From Torreya grandis (taxonomy: Eukaryota > Streptophyta > Pinopsida > Cupressales > Taxaceae): a stretch of DNA of 64,000 nucleotides. Made by a program: the position numbers and the translations under genes. Shown here piece by piece: positions 24,413 through 36,899 of the stretch (its first letter is position 1; each line of letters starts with the position of its first letter). The notes under the pieces were generated by a model, which saw nothing but the letters and a program-made list of their open reading frames with translations, was not told the DNA's origin and made no database searches. The stretch spans positions 1,408,501 through 1,472,500 of the forward strand of contig JARHVA010003527.1 in the NCBI GenBank assembly GCA_037957365.1, written 5' to 3'.

Positions 24413-24810
24413 ATGGACAAAAATGTAGTGGTAAAAATGTAGTATGACAAAAATGTCATGAGGACAAAACATAGTGAGGAAAAACATAGTGGTATTGGTA
24501 ATGTCACCAAAATGTCATAGAGAGAAAAGTGGGCATTTTAGTGATTATCACATTGTTTATTTTTTGTCTAGTTCATTTTGGTGATAGTAGTTAATGTTTC
24601 ATGGTGGAAAAGTAACGCACCAAATCTACAATCAAAATAATAGAGGAAAATGTGATTTCATGAGTTTGGACCTTTAGCTGAAATTTGTGTCATCTTAATG
24701 AAATTATAAACACTACTATTTTTTTCCTCACTACATTTTATCGTTTTGATGTTTTGTCAAACTACATTTTTATCACTATGTTATTTACCACTACATTTTG
24801 ATTTCCTACT
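24413..24810. mobile_element. MITE-like inverted-repeat element
   Basis: The left arm (about 24413-24495) contains AAATGTAGTGGTAAAAATG and ends near CATAGTGAGGAAAAA. The right arm (about 24722-24810), reverse-complemented, contains AAATGTAGTGGTAAATAAC and ends near AATGTAGTGAGGAAAAA. The arms are imperfect, about 85 bp each, around a 225-bp centre with no coding capacity. A flanking duplication could not be identified, so the superfamily is open. Confidence 0.55.
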
Positions 24811-24943
24811 TTTTCATAGGATGCCTAAAATATATACTATAAATTATATTTATACTAGTTGATTTCATATGTTAAATTTATTAGACTTATCTCCTTATTA
24901 ATACATGTAAGAATTTTAGGGTATCATTTAAGTGATATTATAT

Positions 24944-25603
24944 TGTTATTAGAGGTTCCTGGGTTCCACTAAAACATGTTAATTACGGGGATAGGTTGTG
25001 CAAAGTGACATAGAGATCTTGTGGAATGATTTAATCAAGACTTTGAATATACAAGCAAGGTTTATTGTAGATAAATACACTATTTTAATGGTTCAATGCA
25101 CAATTTAAAATACTTATAGATATATATATATATATATGTGCATCAAATAATCATAATGAAAAAATCTTTTATATGAACATAGGAAACTCTATGATTATAC
25201 CAATAAAGAACACATACTTAGAATTAATATTAAGAGATTTAGTAATAGGGATAACAACAAGGACAACATCATAGGTCAATTTTCATTTCTATCAATACAC
25301 TATGTGAAACTTTATGAGAATAACATTCACCATTCTCTTACTCATATACATGTCAAAATCAACATAATTGTCAACCTTTCTATTACATTTTTTACAAATA
25401 CTTATAGGTATTAATTGTTAAGGTTGTAACTTCTAGATTTATCATGTTGAAAATAGGTCTCCATATAACATTCAATGGAATCTTGAACAAAATGTATATT
25501 CCCTTAAAAAATCCTAACAACTGATAAATAGAATATAGCTGGAATTACCTTAAGACATTATTGTACATATAAATGGTTTTACATTTACCATTTACTGCTA
25601 ACA
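24944..25603 (-). mobile_element. Element E, 3' LTR (left copy)
   Basis: A 660-bp LTR with minus-strand ends TGTTAGCAG and TAATAACA. It aligns over its length with 37956-38606, with high divergence. Shared landmarks are GTGACATAGAGAT, TTTAATCAAGACTTTGAAT and TTTACCATTTAC. The preceding bases are TATAT. The other side of the element is a microsatellite, so a target duplication cannot be verified. Confidence 0.85.
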
Positions 25604-25699
25604 GTTTCCTAGACATAAAAGGTTGTATCATCCCAAGACAAAATTTTAGAGGTAAGTATTCCAAAAACTAAGAAAGAAGACAAAATATAGAAGTGCATA

Positions 25700-28600
25700 G
25701 GAATAGTAGACTTCTCTCAAGGTGATGGTATACTAGTTTTCACCCCTTGTGCACTACTTAGCCACCCATTTGGGTTTTTAACTAAGTAGCATACTATTCT
25801 ACAACCCTTAAAAGTTTTCAATAGAATATCTTATGTAATACTATAAAAACTTCTAATTATAAAATAAATTGACCAAAATTTCAAAAATTTTGAACCTATC
25901 TAAGAATCAATTGGCAAGTGGAGGCATCTTCCATCATTAGAGAATTTATCATAGTTGGCTAGGTGAAATGATTTTAGGCTCATCTACAAGTGGTGAAATG
26001 ATTTCATTGATGAGTGTAAAATAATGCTTGTAAGACTTATAATTAAGTATAACTTCCTAAGGAATATATAGAAGATCATTCAAGGAAGCTTGATTTTCCA
26101 TCAGTTCATGAATATTTATGTCAACCATCTCGATGAAACTAGATTTCACCATGTTGACTTTGGTAGTAATTTCACTATGGAGATGAACTAACTTATCTAC
26201 ATGTCATTAAAATTACATATGATAAATTTTTTCACAACATATAGTTCTACCTTGTCTACATATTTTTCATGATAAAATCCCTTGCACTAAGTGAGGATCT
26301 CATTATAGCATCCATGGCAACAAGAGTGGTATTTGGCATTGTGATAGCATCATGAGTGAAGGAATCCACGACAAATTTGGGTTATGCAATGGTCTAAACT
26401 ATATCCATCTACTTCTTCTAATTGAGTAGTTGAAGTGTAATGTGTGTAGCATGAGTTGGATTAGTATTAATAGTGGTATAACACTCAACTAGCCACTTGT
26501 AGAGGACCTCCATTTTAACCTTGATGGATTTTCCTTTGTAGGTGATGCTCTCTTCATTAAAGGTGTACCAATCTGTGGTGAACCTTTTATGAAGAATATC
26601 AAGCTAGTCCTTTTTATGGAGTGAGAAATCCATAATTATCTAGGTGTACAGGTCATGAAAGGAATCTTTGGTAGTCTTCCTTATAATATGCAACTACTCT
26701 GTGACTACAAAATTGGTATCTTCAAACTCCTTAACATGTTTTTCCAAAGTAACTTCCTTCTACAAAATAGAATCTTAAAGCATATTGGCACCTTTAATCT
26801 ACTTTGACAACAAAATTTGGGAAACATTTAAGGATGTTTTAGTAATGGTAAGAGTCAAGGAAATATGTGCAACATATATACTCATAAGTACTATCCATAA
26901 TAGAGTGATGGGTAGAGAAAAATAGTATGCCATGCAGACTTTTCTAGCACATCCTAAAACCAAATGTTAGATAGGATTGAGGAAGAAATATCATCTGATA
27001 AGGCAACTAGAGTATCTCACACCTATATTTTGAATATCTCATGAGATGGTTACATTGTAATTGAACTAGATGGTGTTGTCATAGATTAGGCCTTTGTAGT
27101 AGCTACTTGGGCTTATTTAGTGCTATTTTTATTAGCATCCTCTTGTACCTACATGGAAATGTATTATTTCAACTTCTTGGCTACCTCTTCTTATAATTTT
27201 TATGTGCATATTCCTTTGCCTTTTTATCAACCTCTTCTTCTTGGACCTTGTGCTTTCATACTTGGTCCTCATCCTACTTTTATTCTTACTCTTATGTAAG
27301 TTGGTTCTTATTTAGCTCCTCCACTACTTCATTTTATTTGTGATCTACCTATAACTCAACATCCTTATGCTTCTATTTGGCTGTGTGTTGTTGTTGAGCT
27401 TATTCTACAACTACAATTTTTTTTTTTGTATTTTTGTCTTGTTTTTAACCTTCTGTTTTTTTCATATTATGTCAGTATCCTCAGATTTCTTAAAATAATC
27501 TACTTCCTCAATGTAGAATTGGGATTCTTATCATTCATATTATTACACCTCTTCCTTATATATTGGCTTGGTGTTAGCCTTGCACTTTTCTTCTTGGCAC
27601 ATGTGAAACTTAACTGTTCTGTGTGCTTCCTCATGTGGGACTCATTTTTATTTTGTAGTATAAGTGTCTAGTATAAATTATTCTATATCACTTGTGGCCT
27701 CCTTAAATTTGGATGGAGAAGATCTAAGGATAATAATTTTCACCTATGCCTAAGAAACCTACCCCTTGTGAACTAGGAATCTTGTGGTTTTTAGTGGTGG
27801 AACTTGTTTCACTTGTTTTTCTTCCATCATAGGCTCTCCAATGGCATGTATAGGAACAGGTGAGGATTTGACCCTATATTGTTGAGGGATATGTGGAGTC
27901 CACCTATACAAGAATAATGGTATTAGGGGACTATTTTTGGTGGCTCCTGACTATGATGGACTCATATTGGGTCCTATCACCTTGAATATTTTGTAATTTT
28001 TTTGTAATTTGGATTTTTCATCCACTATATCGATGGTTATAGAAGATGGGCATGAAGGTAACTCTATCCAAATATTTTTTGGCACTTTATGTTACACCTA
28101 AATGGTACACACTACTTTCCATTAAAAAATACTCTTTTTATTCATCCTTATCATAGAGGTCTTTATCTATATTAGACATAATCATCATTTATACCTACTA
28201 CTCATTAGTTCCCAGATGTAGCAAGTCATAAAACTCAACAATTTTGGGAACACTGAATTCATTCAACCAAATGAGCTTACTGTGAGTCTTCAAACTTGGA
28301 GGAGATGGATATATTATACCTTTAAACACCTTGCACCTCCCAAAATCTCATATTGGAGTAGCTATTGTTAAAGGTTCACATATTTGTAGTCATAGGATCT
28401 AAAATAGATGGTGCCACTATTTGTAATGGGGTGTCTCTTATCAATATGATTTCCTTATACTAATCCACCTCAATATATGCCATATGCATCTTGATAAAGT
28501 ATGGGAGAGGAATAACTAGAACTTTGGGTAGTTTATGGACTTAGATAACAATGCCCTTCAATAACTTCTTAACAACTGCATGTTATCCTGAGTACTACAT

Positions 28601-29498
28601 GACATTTGGTGGTATGTATGGGTTTTCTATGATAAGATCAACCAACTCATTCCACCAAGGGGTGAACTTAGCTTGATTCCTAAATTAGGTTCTCTCATGG
28701 GTCTATGTGAGATTATAGAACTAGACATCTGGCCATTAGTCAACATTGGGATGAACTTCACCCTCAGGAGACTTTCACTACATAAAAACCAATAGTAATA
28801 CTAAAAATTGGTGCTAGAAGGTTGTTTTAGTAGTCACCAAGAATTTATTAATGTTGGAAGTGAGATTTTTGACCAAGAATTCTAGCTAGATGAATTCTTC
28901 ACTATGATGGATCATTGGACTGGAAATATTGATGACCCCTTTTGTAGCTTACTTGGTATCCTTGGTTGTCTACTAGAATCTATAAAAAATGTTTCAATTA
29001 GGATATGTTATGACACATCCTCAATATCTTATAATGGAGTTCCTATGGATCTACATGAGTATTTTTATTATATATTTATAAGGATAGGTGGTGCTCATGA
29101 TTTTTAGTGTGATATCGATCTCCCTCTTGCAGGCAGTCCCATCACCCTAGCCATTGTAGTAATATTAATGTGGATGGTTATGTCTTGGGAAAGATAAAAC
29201 TTTAATTCATTGTAATGGCCAAAAAATCCTCCATTAAATATTTGAGTTTCCCAAAAGTGGGTAGTCAAATTAACTTCTCCACATCTATATTATGCATCAT
29301 ATGTGGCTGTGATAACATAGCTAGTTGTGCTCCTTAAACTACATCTTGGATGAACATGTGTAGCTTTGCATTACAAATAAACTCATATCCATCTGAGTAT
29401 ATGAAGCATTTTTGGAATAATGCCATGATGATGCACATATCCTCTTTCTATGCTTATTTAAATCCTTTGATGATTTGGGAGTGATCAAACCTAGCCAT
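25700..29498 (-). pseudogene. Coding-like region downstream of integrase in element E
   Basis: Between integrase and the 3' LTR, minus-strand frames look like decayed protein for about 3.6 kb. The first begins MARFDHSQIIKGFK at 29498 and runs about 130 codons, including FQKCFIYSDGYEFICNAKLH and MLSQPHMMHNIDVEKL, with scattered stops. Near 28300-28700 are AKFTPWWNELVDLIIENPY and HKLPKVLVIPLPYFIKMHMA. Near 26000-26550 are KMEVLYKWLVECYTTIN and INIHELMENQASLNDLL. The middle (27000-27450) is lysine- and glutamate-rich, possibly coiled coil. It is in sense with pol, in the position of env-like or extra ORFs of Tat and Athila elements. I recognise no domain and see no clear signal peptide or fusion-type membrane anchor. 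Confidence 0.55.
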
Positions 29499-30229
29499 TG
29501 TGTGTCTCTCTAAAAAAGTTTGTGGAAGATGCAAAGTATAGATTAAGAATCATATGGAAATTATACAACAGTAAAATATACTTAGAAAAAAATAAGAATT
29601 AAGTCTCTTGAGTACCCAATTTATAATATCTCAAATCAAATTCAATGTTTTACTATCTTGATGAGATGTTCTATCACTCAATCCTTCACACATGAGATTT
29701 GAATGGAGTGGATCCTTTCTACTGATGTGACATTCAGTTTGTTGACATGACATTAGATTGTAATAGCAATTGATGATTTTTAACCAATCACATTAATGGG
29801 GCATTGGATGTATGTTACTTATTATATTTATGACATAGAACCATCACTTTTCCAAGAGATTATGTCAATCTCTCACCCATACCTACTCATTAAATATAAT
29901 GGTTTGACTATTAAAATGCACTATTTATTCTAGATTTAGATGCACATGTCTTTCCCATACTTAATTAATGTACGTACACTATACTTATTTGGCCACCTTA
30001 TCTAATTTTATCTATATTAATGGAATCTTAAACTTTTGTATGTATCTTTTTAGTCACATACTATACAAACCCTTACATTTACCCACATGTGCTCAAATAA
30101 ACACACAAAACCCAAACTATCTTGAAAGTAACACTTTAAAAAACTAACTAATATCTACTTGGTATGATATAGCACCTTTATTCCATATTTTTATTAATTA
30201 ATGGTGGTAATACATCAACCTATAGCCAT

Positions 30230-31500
30230 TCACTCACCTAGGTAAGACATTTCCCTACAAATCTCATAGGGCCACAGTTTTAGGCTATGAAATTTCATGG
30301 ATGATGCAAGGGCCCTTCCACCAGATGTTAAGATTTTTAGGGAAACCTTTGAACCTTATATCATATACAATAATAATTTTACTTACTCTAAAATTCCTTT
30401 ATTCACAATTTTTTATTATGTCATGCCTTATGGATATGCTTGTCTATCTCTTGGGTCCACACTACTCTACATATTGCTTCATCTATGTGATTCAAGTTCA
30501 AAAACCTATGAGTCATTGACTCTTGATCACCCATTCATAACACATTAGTGACCTATAGGCTAGGAAGTACATATTCCATATTCATCATAAATTCAAGCTC
30601 ATAAATGAGCTATATTGGTGAAAACCCTATCACATGTTTATAATGCATGCAACAAGCCCATAAGACTACTATAAGTCTATCCTCCTAGTCATCTTAATTG
30701 ACATCATATATTTTAGTAAGCATTTTACTGATCACCTTGATCATGGCTCTGGCTTGGATTTTTTCTTGTGCATGATAATTAATGCTTTTATGATGCAATA
30801 TTAGGAACTCATTTATGAGTGTCTTGATGGTCTTATTAAAAAAATGAGTTCATGCATCACTTACCAATTTAATAGGAGAACTAAATATATTAATGATACT
30901 CTCATACAAGAAATTAGCTATGATAGTCAAACTACAACTTGGAGTTATATTAGCTTCTACCCATTTGGTAAAGTAATCTATCATAGTGATTATGTAGCTT
31001 GACTTTCTACATTTACTTTGGGGATTGATTAGCCCTACAAATTCAATGCCCCATTTTTCATAGGGCTACTCTATTAGCATGGGTTATAAATTCATATCAT
31101 CTTGCTCACATGAATTCCCCATCCTTTGGCATAAATATCACTATTGTGTGACTCTTTATGTATATTGAAAGGGATAGGGTCACCAAATGCTAGTTTGAAA
31201 ATTTTTCCTTATAGTTACATCTCTTATGAAGTGGCCTCCTATGATTCCTTGATGCACTTCATCTATGTTCTATACATGCTCATGCTCTAGTTCCATTATG
31301 CATATCACTTCATATTTTATTAAGTAATATAAAAATATATTAACAAGACTATATAGAAGATATTTGGTAATTAACTATTTATTATCTCATTTCGTATAGT
31401 GTTCTGGGAATGTTCCCTATTTAATAAATTATTTGATCTCCTATATTTGTTTTAGAATCATAGACACCCTAAATAGGTGTGCATCTAGTGACTCATCTTA
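30230..31500 (-). pseudogene. Element E integrase
   Basis: A zinc-finger end with YLCQRMGN (family CDVCQRMGK) precedes WGIEFVGLINPQSK at about 31000-31053, YIITMIDYFTKWVEA, and SDAxTHFFNKTIKTLINEF near 30850. It continues with INYHAQEKIQARAMIKVISK near 30760, then VVLWACCMHYKHVIGFSP and MGDQESMTHRFLNLN. This is the integrase core and C-terminal region of Tat-type Ty3/gypsy elements, which joins element DNA to the host chromosome. Against the D-D-E triad, the first D reads E (WGIEF), the second D is kept, and the E (family QAEAxNK) reads R. Stops and frameshifts add to the loss. Position after RNase H and length agree with the family. Confidence 0.87.
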
Positions 31501-31599
31501 TCATTCCTTAGGTTCCTTTTCATTAGTCAGTGACCTAAGATGGTCTAAAATGACATTCTCCTATCCTAATTTGATGTTAATACAAATTTGAAATTCTTA

Positions 31600-31929
31600 T
31601 AAAATCATCAACCAACAAGATATGCATCCACATAATAAAGGCTTGTTCACAAGGTATCACATAAGTTGATGATCAATGAACAATTCGAATGGTATGAACA
31701 ACAAGTAGTGCCTGAACTTATATAGTGTGAACACTATGGCTAAGGCTTCCCACCCAATTGTCATATAATTATTCTCTATGGCTAATAAATTTTTGCTTGC
31801 AAAGTGGATCATATGATCCAATCCTCCTATTGATTGTATGAGTACTAATCCAACTAAAATACATGGATCATCCACATGCACATGAAATGGTATGCTCCAA
31901 TTTAAGAAAATTAGGAGCATAGAAATCAC
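31600..31929 (-). pseudogene. Element E RNase H
   Basis: A 90-codon open stretch reads FHVHVDDPCILVGLVLIQ, GGLDHMIHFASKNL, IENNYMTIGWEALAIVFTLY and KFRHYLLFIPFELFIDHQ. It corresponds to the RNase H of Tat elements (family FHVHVDASxxALGAVL, DHPIxFASRKL, EKNYxTTEREGLAMVYAL, KFRHYLLGxxFxxxTDHxAL). The first Asp and the DH near the end are kept, while the usual E in TEREGL is conserved as E of GWEAL. The domain would have removed RNA from RNA-DNA hybrids. Neighbouring RT and integrase lie in the expected order. Confidence 0.9.
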
Positions 31930-31999
31930 TAGTCACTACTTCAAATAAATAAGTATAACCTAATAGTCCTTAATACATACTAACTATACTCATTTTCAT

Positions 32000-32990
32000 A
32001 ACATTTTATCTAAAGGGGATGATATAGAATTATACCCCTTGATGAATTTATTGTAGTAACCATTATGTCCTAGAAATGATTGCAATTCTATTGAAGTCTT
32101 GGGTGGCGGCATGCTCACAATGACTATGATCTTATCTTGGTCTACTAATATTTATTTACTACACATTACATGAACTAATAAAACACCAAAAGGTGTGAAA
32201 AATAGACTTTTCTTAAAATTTAGTGTTATTCTCAGTGCTCCACATCTCTCTAACACTAAACTTAGTTTTTATAAATGTTCTCTAAATTAAGAGAACACTT
32301 CCCAGTCATCCAAATATACTTCCAAGAAATTATGGATGCAATCCTTAAACACAGTCAACATAGCTCTAGAGAACACTGTTGGTGCATTTTTGAGTTCAAA
32401 TGGCATGATATTTTAAGTGAATATACCCCATTATATTATGAATGTTGTCTTGGTCCTATCCTATTATGTGATGGGTATCTAATGGTAACCACTAAATTCA
32501 TTTGTGAATGAGAATAATCCATGCCTTGTGACAACCTCAAAAACTTCATCTATAAAGGGAATGGGAAATAGGTCATTGATATAATCATCATTGAGGATGT
32601 AGTAGTCTCCACATATGCGTATCTCCCTAGAATTACTTATATGTACTACCATGGGGCTAACCTAACCAACTTTATCAATTGAGAAGATAATACCTACTTC
32701 TAACATGCAATCGAGTTCAGCTTTCACTTTCACCTTCATGTTAAGGTTCAACCTATATCATCTCTTATTGATTATCCATGAACACTCTTTTAAATCTATG
32801 TACATCTCCCCCAAATAAGGATCAACACCTTTGACTAACTGAAAAACCTCTCATATATCTTCCTACATCTAATCATCTTTGATATGTGTCATTTTAGGTC
32901 CATATTTTATGTCAATATTTACTATGTGGTCCTTTAATGGATCTTGATACATCATACATTATTCTTAAGGAATGAAATTGTAGAGTATCC
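32000..32990 (-). pseudogene. Element E reverse transcriptase
   Basis: Following the minus strand from about 32720, the frames read VSPMVVHISNSREIRICGDY (family VSPMVVVxKKNGKxRVCVDY), LFPIPFIDEVFE, LFSFTNEFSGYH, IMPFELKNAPTVFSRAM and FLEVYLDDWEVFS. The catalytic box YLDDW is intact at 32302-32316. The word YLDDW or YVDDW followed by xVFS is typical of the Tat/Ogre lineage. At least six stops or shifts interrupt the domain. It is followed directly by RNase H. Confidence 0.9.
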
Positions 32991-34125
32991 ATTCTCCTTC
33001 ACATTATGGGAATTGTATGTGTCGTAAATTTTCCTCCTAAATTTATTTTGTGACTAGTTTTGGTAGAGGCCCTAACTCTTTATAGTTCAAATAGATCCCC
33101 TATATCCATGTAATCCTCACTATCTATCCTAGAGGATTACTTGTCCTCCTCTTTTATCCTATGGTAGGGATGAATCCATGATTGGGCCTCACCTAGGCTA
33201 ATTTCTAAATCTTTAGGATGTAATTTGGGTTTTTCTCTAACTTCATGCAAACCAAGTTCCCATGACATTGGTAAATATTTAAATATATTATGGAATATAA
33301 AATTTTTCACTTGTACTTGATGATTTTCACTTTCAAAAATTAATGTTTGAATGAAATCATCTTGGATATAGGCCTAATTCTTTTTTTTCTCTTCATCACT
33401 CTTGATGGATGTATAATGTTGTAAGGAAAAAAATCAAAGGTATAGATAAAAATATGTGGCCAAAATTTAGGAACGATACCCTTTAACATCTATACCTCAA
33501 TACATTGATACACATGTAATTATGGGAATTCACCCTCTTGATATATATGCAAGTCTATTCTAACACTCTCTAATAATTGGAATCGATCTAATAGTAGTCT
33601 GAATGCTTCTTCCCATGTTAACTACACATCCATGTGGATGGATCACTAGTTTTTAGTAATCCCCTTAATTGTAAAGTTGAGGGTGCTAACCCTATGGTTC
33701 TTATCTAGCACATGTTGAAATCATGTAAGCAATTTTCCAACATCCTCCATGAAAAAGCACTGGGGTATTTGTCATTCAGTCATAAATACCATTCATAATG
33801 GTTGTATCTCATGATCTATTTTTGCCTAGTCGAGTACATAGGTGTCCAAATCTCCACTAATTGAAGAAGCTCTATGCCATAAGAGAACACCCTCTAGATT
33901 GGGTTCTATGTAATCCTACTTAGTATACCCTATTTTATATATAAAATATATATCAGATTGTGTTAGAGATCTTACCATCATTGATCACACATCCTCATTA
34001 ACCTTATAAGGGATCTCTAGGATATTCAACCCCATCTTGTCTAATAACCATTCCATGCTTAGAATTTGAGTCTACTAAATAATATTATTGTAGATAAACT
34101 TTTACTCAATTGATCATAAATCCTT

Positions 34126-34640
34126 CTACTTATCTTCTACTTCAACCTTCATCCATCTTGCATTGACACCATTATAAGGTGATTTTAGATCTTTCGGGAT
34201 AATATAAGGCCTATACTCAATCTTGTTTATAAGAATGATAATGAACTTGTCATCTTGATGATACTCTAATTGATTCATGACTGTGTTAATAGTCATACAC
34301 CCATCATAGGCCCACTTTTTCCCTATCAAATTAGGGTAGTGAATATCATTTTTATTCATATAAATCACTTAAAAATCACCTCACAAGTTTAGTTATATGA
34401 ATTTGATTTATACATCCTCCAAGAAATCAATGGGTTCAACCCTTCCATAGTCTATAAGATGAGCATGATAGGACTATAACTCAATGCAGGTCTTCTCAAG
34501 GCTTCTTAAGTGAATATCAGGATCATATTTATAGTGTTTCCAAAGTCAAATATAGTTATGGGTATGTCATACATGAATAATTTTATGTCCATCCTTACAT
34601 CAATGTCTTAATGTTTCTTGGTATTTAGAAACCAAAAAAA
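34126..34640 (-). pseudogene. Element E aspartic protease
   Basis: MDIKLFMYDIPITIFDFGNT near 34510-34597 corresponds to the protease start (family active site D-T/S-G-A or D-N-G-S), here D-F-G-N, so the catalytic Asp is kept but its neighbours are changed. An 80-codon stretch at 34126-34368 carries YPNLIGKKWAYDG, the counterpart of the LLGRPW end of the domain, followed by EYRPYIIPKDLKSPYNGVNA. Upstream, MIDLIKLLSTLNNEDISK near 34730-34790 resembles the helical segment between gag and protease in Tat elements. Confidence 0.7.
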
Positions 34641-35799
34641 CTTATACATCCACTATTGGCCTTTCTATGCACAATCTAGTAGGTTATGGACTAGGTTCAT
34701 GATGTTCTTAGATATATCCTCATTATTTAGTGTACTAAGGAGTTTTATTAAATCTATCATTGTAGTGACAACCCTATCTTATCTTAATATATGTACTATC
34801 TACCCATACATCTGTGTATCAAGAGCTATATCATCCCCTTCATTCATCCCTTTTTATTGGATTATCTTAAAATTTTAGGCAACTTCATGCACCAAACCTT
34901 TTTTAGTAGTAGGTTTGGGATATCAATCTAGCCATACCTTTTTAATACCTAAGTATTTAGTAATTTATAATGGAGGTAACATGTGTTCTACAACTATTGT
35001 CTAGTTACTACCTATAATGTGGCATCCTCCCTTAGTTGTAGATAAATAATTTTAACATTTCTAATATGCCTCTCCTTTCATTGTCTTTATAAGACTAGAC
35101 AATATTTTTTATTTTATTGCTCTATCACTCTACAATATGTGCATTAAGGTTTCTTTTGAGGATTTTTAGGATAATTTCTCTACACATGGTTTAGTTTTTC
35201 ATAGAGATAACAATGAATTAGTGGCCTTGTCCCATTATTTCCTTGGCATCCCTATGCACCACCTTGATATCCTCATATGTATCCTCCTTAGTTCCCCTAA
35301 AATCCATATCCACCTTGGTGTTATTGTTTCCTAAAATTTCCATTAATATGTCATGCATTCCATTCTTTGTGTTGTGTATATTCATTAAATCCATCCATTT
35401 TTAGTTGTTGTGGGTTTAGGGCCCATCCCAGTTATTATGATTGAAGAATCCTAGGATTCATGAATCATGATATAGGTATGTTGTAATCAGTTATGGAAAG
35501 TTTTTCAAGGCCAAATTATAGATTTATGTAGAAGGTAGGGGAACCATAAGTGTATGAGGTTGATGATATGATTTAGGGACCCAAGGCATCATCGAGGGAT
35601 TCTAACCTGGTATGATTGTCCCTAGGTTAAGAGTAGCTTGTGTTACAGCTATAGATGTATGTACAACAACTAAAAACATGTTCTTAGTTATATCCTCCAT
35701 CATTTCATAGAGTGTGAAATAGTCCTTGTCATCATGTTTAGGTGACTTATAAAAATTTTAGTATATGTTCTATGGAGTTTTGATGTATTAATATTAAAG

Positions 35800-36430
35800 G
35801 CGACACTATGACGTTCCATGCCCTACCACTCTGCATATCTTGTAAAAGTCCATCTTAACCTTAGGGCATTAATTTCTATGATGAACTTGTCTTCTAGACT
35901 CTATGCACCATATTTATGACTTGGGTCTCTCAACCATTCCTTGAAACTGATCCAATCTACTCAAAACTTTTTGTACATTGATTTATACCTTAGATGATGC
36001 CATAGCTACATCCTTATACTCTTTATTATTCTCCACCTAAATCACAAAATCTCTAGCATTTGATTTATGTCCAAAATAAGTTTGGGCCATGGAAAAAATG
36101 ATCCTTTGTCATAAAAATTATAAAAACTAAGTGGATTTATCTTTATATTCCAAAATAAATTTTACTTTCTTCATGATGTCATATAATCTATGATCATAGT
36201 CATCAATGGTCTCCCAGGGTCCTTGCTATATATCCTTCAAATCTTGGATTGTTTGTCTTGAACTCTTATTAACATTAAAATCTATAATGAGATAGTTATT
36301 AACATCATCTAGGGATGCTTTGGTTGTAGTTTTCCTAAAGATGATCTCCAATGCAAATCCTCTGAAAGCATCGATCAATTCAATCTTCTTTATATTATTT
36401 TCAATGATTTATTTTACCTACCAGTTCATG
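35800..36430 (-). pseudogene. Element E gag with zinc knuckle
   Basis: QGPWETIDDYDHRLYDIMKK and VNFILEYKDKS lie at about 36125-36255, and QTYFGHKSNAREFVI follows. These match the second half of the plant gypsy gag domain (family QGxxExVxxYDxRxxxIMxK). At 35815-35880, FYKICRVVGHGTSxCRL is a C-x2-C-x4-H-x4-C-type zinc knuckle with its first Cys read as Y; it would bind genomic RNA. The frames from here to protease are unstructured and broken. Confidence 0.75.
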
Positions 36431-36899
36431 TGCAGGTAAGTACATATTATTCATGGTATAAAAACCCATCATAGGGACCTAGGTTTATAAAATTACCCAA
36501 TTACACTTCCATAATAGGATTTATATTAGATATCACAATTGATTATGTTATAACCAACATCAAGGATGGTTGTAGTTTTAGAGGCTTCTATGCACTTGGA
36601 GATGGCTCCTGATCTAGTGGAAAATGTAATGTTTCCTCTATTTCTATGGGTGTGGTAGTTACAGATATATCTCCATCATTTCCATATTCTTATTATAAGA
36701 TATAAAGTTATGTAATGGAATCCTTAGCCTACATAAGGATTAGAGGATCTATCTCTATAACAAGCAATTTTATCATGTGCTTCTTTTATTGGTCTGAGAA
36801 ACTCTGTGTAACTCTATGTTATTTAACCTTTTGGACTTCAAGGGTATTTCTATGAACTTATTCTATAATTGTTCCTTTCCAAGTTTCATTATCTAAATT

